Shown in pieces: positions 58,401-64,000 of a stretch of DNA of 64,000 nt; position 1 is the first letter of the stretch; the number at the start of each line of letters is the position of its first letter. The stretch spans positions 47,897 through 111,896 of the forward strand of contig JADNRX010000170.1 of assembly GCA_015501595.1 (NCBI GenBank), read 5' to 3'. The DNA is from Hymenopellis radicata (lineage: Eukaryota > Basidiomycota > Agaricomycetes > Agaricales > Physalacriaceae). Both the position numbers and the translations under genes were made by a program. The notes beneath the pieces are model-generated. The model was not told the origin of the DNA, ran no database searches, and was given only the letters and a program-made list of their open reading frames with translations.

Positions 58401-58833
58401 CCATACACGCCGACCGTTCATCCCGACACTGGCAACCGGATTGGAATTGCCGGGTATTTGGAGCAACTTTACGCCAACCTGCAAGACTACTGGACTTTTC
58501 AGGTGCCGGGCACTGCAGAACAATTTCTCTGTCGAATTAGTTAACGATACGAGAACAATAACGTGTCTGTGACTAATGGTTTTTTTATCTAACTCTTTCC
58601 ACCTCCTCAAGGTGGGGAGAATTCTCAAGATCATATCTCATGCAAGCGGGTGCCGAGGCCAACTTGGACATCCAGTTCACGTTCGGGTTGGCACGCTCCC
58701 ATTCCCGGTACATTTCAATCCAGAAAGAAAGCGTAAATGATATCGTCGATTGTGGCTAATGACCAAGTCCGAGGTATATACATCATGAACATTACAGAGC
58801 CAGTAAAAAAAGTCCGAGTGAGAGGCTCCCCAT

Positions 58834-59479
58834 TTAAGCGGCGGGTGCAGTCCAGAAGTCGAAGTTCTGGCTGTCCTTCCCGTTGCAAGGGGCAAGGAAC
58901 ATAGCGTCCTCTTTCTGAGCACCGATCTGCACGCAGTATCCTGTCGCAACGGATGTGATGTTGCATCCGAAAGAGACAGGCGCGCCCTTGATCAAGGAGA
59001 TGTCGGTGCTGCAGTTGTCGCAGAGGACATTCCACTCTTGTGCGCTATAACATTGTTAAATTAAGTAGAGAAAAATGAACAGCATGAACATACATGTCAC
59101 TGGAATCGATGCTAGCAAGTTCAAGGGTAGCATCTGGGCGAACGGCGACAACGAGGTCGTTGTTGGAGATCGTCCTAACGTAGTAGCTCGTTAGTTGGCG
59201 CACGTTCACGGTTACTGAAGAAAATAATTACTTGATAGTGTAGCTCACGGAAGGCTGGCCCCGCTGTTCGAAGCGGAAGTCGGACGTCTGCAAGTCACTG
59301 GTGGGGGAAATGACATCTGCGCCGACGCTAGCAGAAGTGATGCCCCACTCGCGAGCACTGTTCGTGACCGAGACAGCGACACCCTCGAAGTTAGGGCTGC
59401 ACACCGGCGCGAGTTGACGCGCGACGGGGGATGCAGAGACCAAGGAAGCGGCCAAGAGGATCATAGACGTGAACAACAT
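58834..59479 (-). CDS. Small secreted protein, Cys-containing
   Basis: Signal peptide LFTSMILLAASLVSASPVA, then a mature part of about 165 residues. Visible stretches are QLAPVCSPNFEGVAVSVTNS, REWGITSASVGADVISP, DLVVAVRPDATLELASID and EWNVLCDNCSTDISLIKGAP. The C-terminal GYCVQIGAQKEDAMFLAPCN and SQNFDFWTAPAA resemble the repeat style of ricin-B-like (beta-trefoil) secreted proteins, but the family is not certain. Two introns near 59232-59175 and 59093-59044 are inferred. Small secreted proteins like this are common in Agaricomycetes and some act outside the cell or in symbiosis. The gene lies between the two sedolisin relics. Confidence 0.75.
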
Positions 59480-60229
59480 CGTGAAATAAAAAAAGCGAGG
59501 AAGAATGGGACGCGTAGAAAAAGGTGCTGGTGAAAGGGATCGGCTTTCAGAAAGAGAAATGATCAAAAGGCTTCAACTGTAAAGAGTCGAGAGACGAATG
59601 TGGAATGGGGTGGAATACCGATTTGACGCGCATTTATACCAGAAGCGCCATGTTTCCCTTCATCACCATAAAGGGGAAGTATGTAAATCTGCAAATCCGT
59701 TCCGGTTATATCGGTGTTTCCAGTGGCAGTATGCAGTGCTGAGACGCTAGCCAACGCGAAAATTGTATGCGTTCCACAGGGTAATGTTAAGCGCTAGGTA
59801 GGCGAGCCTGACAGATATTTGTCCTGGTCGTCCTCTGCACCGCAGCGTTATACTGTAGGAGCACTGCATTTCGGGGTCAGGTTGTGTGGCGATGAAGACA
59901 TAATCACAATCCAAAACGCGGCAAAAGCACACTTGCCTAGCAGGAGATTCGTACCAGTCAAGGGTAAGGCGGAGTAAGGAATGTTGTCCTTCAGGAAGAT
60001 GTCATTTTCGAAACTGCCACATGATCCCAAAACCCTCATGAAGCTTGCGAAGAGGTACCTGGTACGGACGGGCGCTTGCATGGGCCTGAAGTGCGCTCCT
60101 GGGAAGAGATGCCTATCGCGTATCTAGGTGCAACGAAGGCCAGGAGCTGTAAGTACAGCGTACGAGACAAGCATTATACCATAAGACGAGAGGCAAGGAA
60201 GTAGCAGTACTATAATTCACCAGAGATGC
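59480..60229. other. Region between small secreted gene and sedolisin relic 2
   Basis: About 750 bases. It contains the secreted gene's promoter on the left. No recognisable remnant of the missing middle part of the sedolisin was found on either strand. Confidence 0.4.
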
Positions 60230-60894
60230 TGAGGACCGAAACTGACACTGGCCAAGTACGTTGGTCCTCCGTGGATGGCCCCTCGACCTGGCCACCAAAA
60301 TCAAGTGGTACAGACCCTCCTGAAGACCGTGCCAAATGGAACCTACGCGGGACTGTATAATCGGTACGTGCTTTAAAATGGTCCCAGAATTGATTGCTGA
60401 AGGGAAACAACAGCACCAGAAGGGTATGTTCATTGAACCAGTGCAGAATTCAAGTGCTCGACAGTTGACAAAATGAAAGGGCATCCCAGATGTTTCCGCC
60501 CAGTCCTATAACTTCCGCGTTTATTCTGGAGGGCGATCAGTATTGATTGGAGGAACGTCCGCGTCCGCGCAGGTTTCATCGCCCTCTAAGGCTAAGTGCT
60601 GGTCGCAAGTCACTTGGATTGTTAAATCCGTGGTTTTATCTCGTCGGGCACCAAGGATTCAAAGATATCACCGCTGGCCATGCACCGGGATGCGGCACGC
60701 CTGGTTTTAATGAGACTAAATGCCTCATTACTCGATCTCGGTGAACTGATTGGACATGTCCAGGCAACGGTTGGATGGATCCTGGTGAGTGACGTTGATC
60801 TTGGGCGTATATATGCGTTCTTGACGTCGCGAAAGTGACGGGATTGGGCACGCCAGACTTTGGAAAACTCAAAGATCTGGTGACGTCGTGTTAA
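60230..60894 (+). pseudogene. Sedolisin relic 2 (C-terminal half)
   Basis: Matches the C-terminal part of the intact sedolisin in order: YVGPPWMAPRPGHQ, VQTLLKTVPNGTYAGLYNR, GIPDVSAQSYNFRVYSGGRS, then VLIGGTSASAQ containing the active-site Ser motif. The next block is shortened and frame-broken, then LGLLNPWFYL, GFKDITAGHAPGCGTPGFNE, GNGWMDP and VTGLGTPDFGKLKDLV follow to a stop at 60892-60894. The N-terminal half is absent. It may be the far part of relic 1, separated by the secreted-protein gene, or a different copy. Confidence 0.85.
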
Positions 60895-60953
60895 AATGCA
60901 GAACAAGTCGTAGATTACACAAGACGGACAGACCGCATGCACGCAGCACGACG

Positions 60954-62084
60954 CTACTTTCGCATATGTTTCTTGAACCGTTCCATCACCTGTAATTGAT
61001 GTTACAAAGTATTCAACAGTTAACGCTTGAGCGTACCATTTCGTCTGTGGCCATTTGAGGTTTGTCGTTACGCTTTGCTTGCTTACTCTCAGACGGGGAG
61101 AGGCCCATGGCTTCAAGTTTGGCGTCGCGCATGATATCGGCATCGGATTTGGACTTGAGGTTCGGGCGATAGACTGCACAGAGACGATTAGTTTGAGAGG
61201 GGAGGGTTGGAGGAAGACGTACATCGATTGGCAGCAAGATGAGCCTCGTCGTTATTGGTCTGCTTCGGTTCGTGTCTTTCCTCTGCAACGACGCGTTTGG
61301 CTTTCTCTGTGTCTGCGATATTCTTCAATCGTGCACTGTCAACGCGTCAGAATGGAATGAGGTCGAGACTTTAATAACGTACTCCATGCCTAGATCAACT
61401 TCTGGTATTGCCGTGAGCATTGATATGCTATTCGTGACATTTCCATCGTCAGTTGTGGGCTTTTGCTGAGAAACCTTGAGGTGGGCGGCGAGGTTATATA
61501 AGGCTTCCTCTGGGTCTATTGGCTTGTTCTCTTCGGCCTCGCGGGGGCGACTACGGATTTTGAGATTCTCCTCGATATAAGCCATCCTGGGGGTTGGGAT
61601 GAGCAAATACCTGGGCAGACATGAGTAGATCAAGCTCACATGTGCTTGTCCACGTCTAGAGCGTTCGTCTGCTGTGTGAAGTTGCTTGAGCGAACTGCAC
61701 GTCGTGCTTTGGCTTCGCGTTCTTCGTCGTCACTGACTCGGTTGAGAGGATTCATGCAGGTTAAGGTTGGTAAACTTACTCTTCATCCTCGACGTATCCT
61801 TTCTTCAATCCTCCGGGGTCCACATCTTCCGCCGGCCGCTTTCTCTTCCTTTTCGTATCTCCTTTGTTGAGCTTTGCCACGTCGATGCCCTGCCGCGACT
61901 TTCTGAGCTTGCGTAGCTCAAGGAGGTCCGCCAATCTATTGGTACCCTCTCGGTCACAATGTTAACCCAAACTGACACGACTCACGGCAATTTCTCATCT
62001 GCCTCCTCGACAACGTCCTGCTCGTCCTCCTCCACCGAGGGTTCTCTTACTCGAGGCTGTGGTCGGCTTCGTTTCTTGATCATG
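60954..62084 (-). CDS. TLS1/C9orf78 (HCA59) family protein, splicing-associated
   Basis: A small nuclear family; fission-yeast Tls1 and human C9orf78 act with the spliceosome and influence telomere and heterochromatin gene splicing. The N-terminus is basic then acidic (IKKRSRPQPRVREPSVEEDE). LADLLELRKLRKSRQGIDVA and LNKGDTKRKRKRP follow. YIEENLKIRSRPREAEENKP, PEVDLGMEYVIKNIADTEKA and YRPNLKSKSDADIMRDAKLE are the family's central blocks. The C-terminus, reached by an intron at about 61034-60991, reads ATDEMVMERFKKHMRK. Several short introns join these. The start is the ATG at 62084, only about 85 bases from the divergent UPF0652 start. Confidence 0.85.
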
Positions 62085-62168
62085 GTCAAAAGTTACAATG
62101 TTTGCACAGCCACGAATGACAGGTCGGACCTGAGGTTGACATGATTTCGCTCGTGTACGCCTCCCTCC

Positions 62169-64000
62169 ATGGACGGTGCTAACGGAACCGCGTCGTCGTC
62201 GTCGACGGCGACCACAAACAGCAAGTTTTCTCTGGAAAACATCCTCAGTGACGAGCACGAGTCGGTCGAGCATCCCAAGGCAGCGGATGGCTGGGAAGAA
62301 GAAATACCAGAGAAAGCACCCGTTGAAGGGTACTGCATAGAGTGTGAAGGTACCAACTCTTTGAATTCACAACGACTTGCATCTCAGTTGTGGCGTAGAC
62401 CAGCCAGCCGAGTTGTTATGTGTTTCCTGCGGCTCGGATCCCTATTGTGGGGTATGTTGGGCTTCACAGCACAGAAAAGGTTAGTTTCGTAAAGAACTAA
62501 CACGGCCTATTAACAAGTCCTTCGGAAAGGTTCTCGGAAGACCCATACTGTCAAAAAATTTACTTCCAAAGCGGAAACGCAACCGGATGCCCCTCCGTCG
62601 CCTTCCAAGGCTGCACAGGTCAGTCCAGTCAGATTAACTTTACGACGACTGATACACGTATTTAGATGGATGTCGACGCCGACTCTGATGACGACGAGGA
62701 TTGGGAACGTGTCACCACTGCGTCCGCACCCGTGGTTCTCTCGGCCCAACCCGTCGTTGGCGAAAAGTTTGGCGACTGGTTTTTGGAGCGATCCAAATTC
62801 ATCCCACTACGCCTCACCCTCACGGAACGGAAATATCTCAGACTCCTGGAAGCAGCACTTTCTGTCTCCGAGTACACGGACAAAATCGACACTCTGGGCT
62901 TCGGTCAGAGCAAGGCAAAGCGGATTGTTCATCAGATTCGCGAGTTATGTGCCATCATGTCGGGGCTCGTACTTTCTGCGGACTACAAGCAAGGACAAGA
63001 ACTTTTTCAGGATCGCGATTTCGCAGCCAACGATGAATTCTATCAAACCATATTCGAACTCGGTAGACGACATAAAATCATGAACCCAGATAAAATGCGA
63101 ACCACGTACGGCAAGCTCATTTATCTACTACAGGTAACCTCGTACACTATCTCGTTCCGCATAATCTAACTCGTGTTTGCAGGACAGTCAGACACCCGAA
63201 GTCAAAGAGTTGCTCAGCTTTTCGTGCGTTAAACCAATACGAACCGTCTACACTGTCCTGGAGGAAGCCGGTGCCCTTGACCTTTTACGCGAGGAAATCA
63301 TCGTTGTCGCTACCAAAGAGATATACTCGGAAGGAAGGCCACGACGCGATGTCCAGAAAGACATCAAGAGCAAAGAGCGGGCCATAGAGACTCTTTCGGC
63401 GCGCTACGAGCGGAAAGGTCTCTCGCAGGAGAACATCCGTCAATGTCTGTACAGCATTGGTGACAATCATTCCTTCCTAAGGCGAATCGTGATCCCTGCG
63501 AGCGCATGATCACATACCTGAAGCAGTACTTCCACCCTACGCAGGCCAAGGATGGAAGAGCAATCTTGCGATCCGTAGCGGGAAAGGCGGTGCTCGGTTG
63601 TCGCACGACCACAGCAAACAGTACGCCTATGTCCTACAGAGTCTTACTCTATGGCGGGAGATTCTGCATGGTATGTATCGATTTTCCTCTGTGAAGGGCA
63701 CATTCTCACATGCGCTCTTCTAGACATGTTCCACCTGTGGTCCCTAGCCGAGCAGGATCTCCTTTCAGAAAGCATCGGCTACCGCCTGCGGGACACCGGC
63801 CAGGGCCTCAACCGCGTCCAATCCTGCCCAAAACCTCGCGCATGATGCACACCATCCTTAACAAGGCGCAACGCAGCGTCGGGACATGGATCGGCTCGAG
63901 CGTCATCCACATGGGGGACCACAACGTTCCCAATGCCCTCCTCTTTATAGACAAGTATACGCAAATCTACCGCATCCTGCTTCCCATCTGTAATACCCTG
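62169..64000 (+). CDS. UPF0652/DUF2009 protein with B-box zinc finger (partial at right edge)
   Basis: Uncharacterised eukaryotic family (DUF2009; fission yeast has two members). The N-terminal B-box-like finger is CIECEDQPAELLCVSCGSDP followed by YCGVCWASQHRKG. DUF2009 follows: FGDWFLERSKFIPLRLTLTE, ALSVSEYTDKIDTLGFGQSK, TYGKLIYLLQDSQTPEVKEL, REEIIVVATKEIYSEGRPRR, then YLKQYFHPTQAKDGRAILRS, LSHDHSKQYAYVLQSLTLWR and LLSESIGYRLRDTGQGLNRV. RMMHTILNKAQRSVGTWIGS and HMGDHNVPNALLFIDKYTQI run to the window edge, so the gene is cut off. Three one-base frame slips are needed, near 63482-63486, 63580-63590 and 63820-63830. Each looks like a missing base in an otherwise conserved protein. Confidence 0.9.

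Larger units (their letters stand above)
57027..58723 (+). pseudogene. Sedolisin relic 1 (N-terminal half), split by an inserted element
   Basis: Pieces match the intact neighbour in order: YGEHLSKAEVEALIRPHPAT, NDWITVNLPVCTVEDMLNTV, YQLWKHREHGNYIVRTLNY, NLTITLDCLKQLYNATAYT, then after the insertion PTVHPDTGNRIGIAGYLEQL and finally AGAEANLDIQFTFGLA. There are stops and frame changes, no signal peptide, and the catalytic Ser half is missing. The insert at 57540-58400 interrupts the codons of AYT/PTV exactly; ignoring it and one target copy, the reading frame across the site is continuous. The relic ends where the minus-strand secreted-protein gene begins. Confidence 0.85.

Noticed and set aside
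60230..60894. Functional second sedolisin
   Set aside because: The N-terminal half is absent and the region after GGTSASA is shortened and out of frame.
1..64000. CRISPR arrays, rRNA, tRNA genes, integrated viral genes
   Set aside because: No regularly spaced repeats, no rRNA-like stretch, no cloverleaf recognised by eye and no viral replicase or capsid motifs were seen. A tRNA scan was not possible here.

Overview
This window is nuclear DNA of a filamentous fungus, most likely an Agaricomycete (mushroom-forming basidiomycete). The genes are dense and interrupted by many 45-60 bp GT-AG introns. Gene content is typically fungal: a velvet protein, Epl1, Las1, Vac14/Tip41-type regulators, a ferric reductase, sedolisins and DUF202/DUF3632/UPF0652 families. 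No CRISPR, operon, bacterial mobile element or virus is apparent, and I recognised no tRNA or rRNA gene by eye.

Layout. 0.1-13.3 kb: GNAT acetyltransferase (-), mitochondrial PPR protein (+), VelB-type velvet regulator (-), ArfGAP (-), 1.8 kb without a gene, Las1 (+), a secreted unknown (-). 13.7-25 kb: methylcrotonyl-CoA carboxylase beta subunit (+), a kinase-like protein (+), a 226-bp tandem duplication, two DUF202 membrane proteins (the second frameshifted), MLH3 (+). 25.5-41.6 kb: tyrosine phosphatase (-), VAC14 (-) sharing a very short divergent promoter with RIB7 (+), a 2-kb gene-poor stretch, EPL1 (+), ferric reductase (-), DJ-1/PfpI protein (+). 41.6-52.6 kb: TAF7 (-), DUF3632 protein (+), a nuclear-looking unknown (-), a small basic Lys/Ala-rich protein (-), RluA-type pseudouridine synthase (+), TAF12 (+), TIP41 (-), dynein light intermediate chain (+). 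52.9-64 kb: a Ser/Arg-rich unknown (+), a secreted sedolisin peptidase (+) followed by two decayed sedolisin copies, a small secreted protein (-), a TLS1/C9orf78-family protein (-) and a UPF0652/DUF2009 protein running off the right edge.

The genes are mostly independent housekeeping functions: transcription (TAF7, TAF12, EPL1, velvet), ribosome biogenesis (Las1, pseudouridine synthase), trafficking (ArfGAP, VAC14, DLIC), TOR/PP2A signalling (TIP41), mitochondria (PPR, MCC), riboflavin synthesis (RIB7) and DNA repair (MLH3). No biosynthetic cluster is evident. Divergent pairs with very short promoters recur (VAC14/RIB7, TIP41/DLIC, TLS1/UPF0652, TAF7/DUF3632).

The two most notable structures are an 861-bp element with perfect 40-bp terminal inverted repeats sitting inside a sedolisin relic, with a near-perfect 7-8 bp target duplication, and a repeated pattern of one-base frameshifts in conserved genes. 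The frameshifts look more like sequence or assembly indels than real mutations and should be borne in mind for every gene model here. No convincing undescribed multi-gene system was found. Exon boundaries were read by eye and are approximate.
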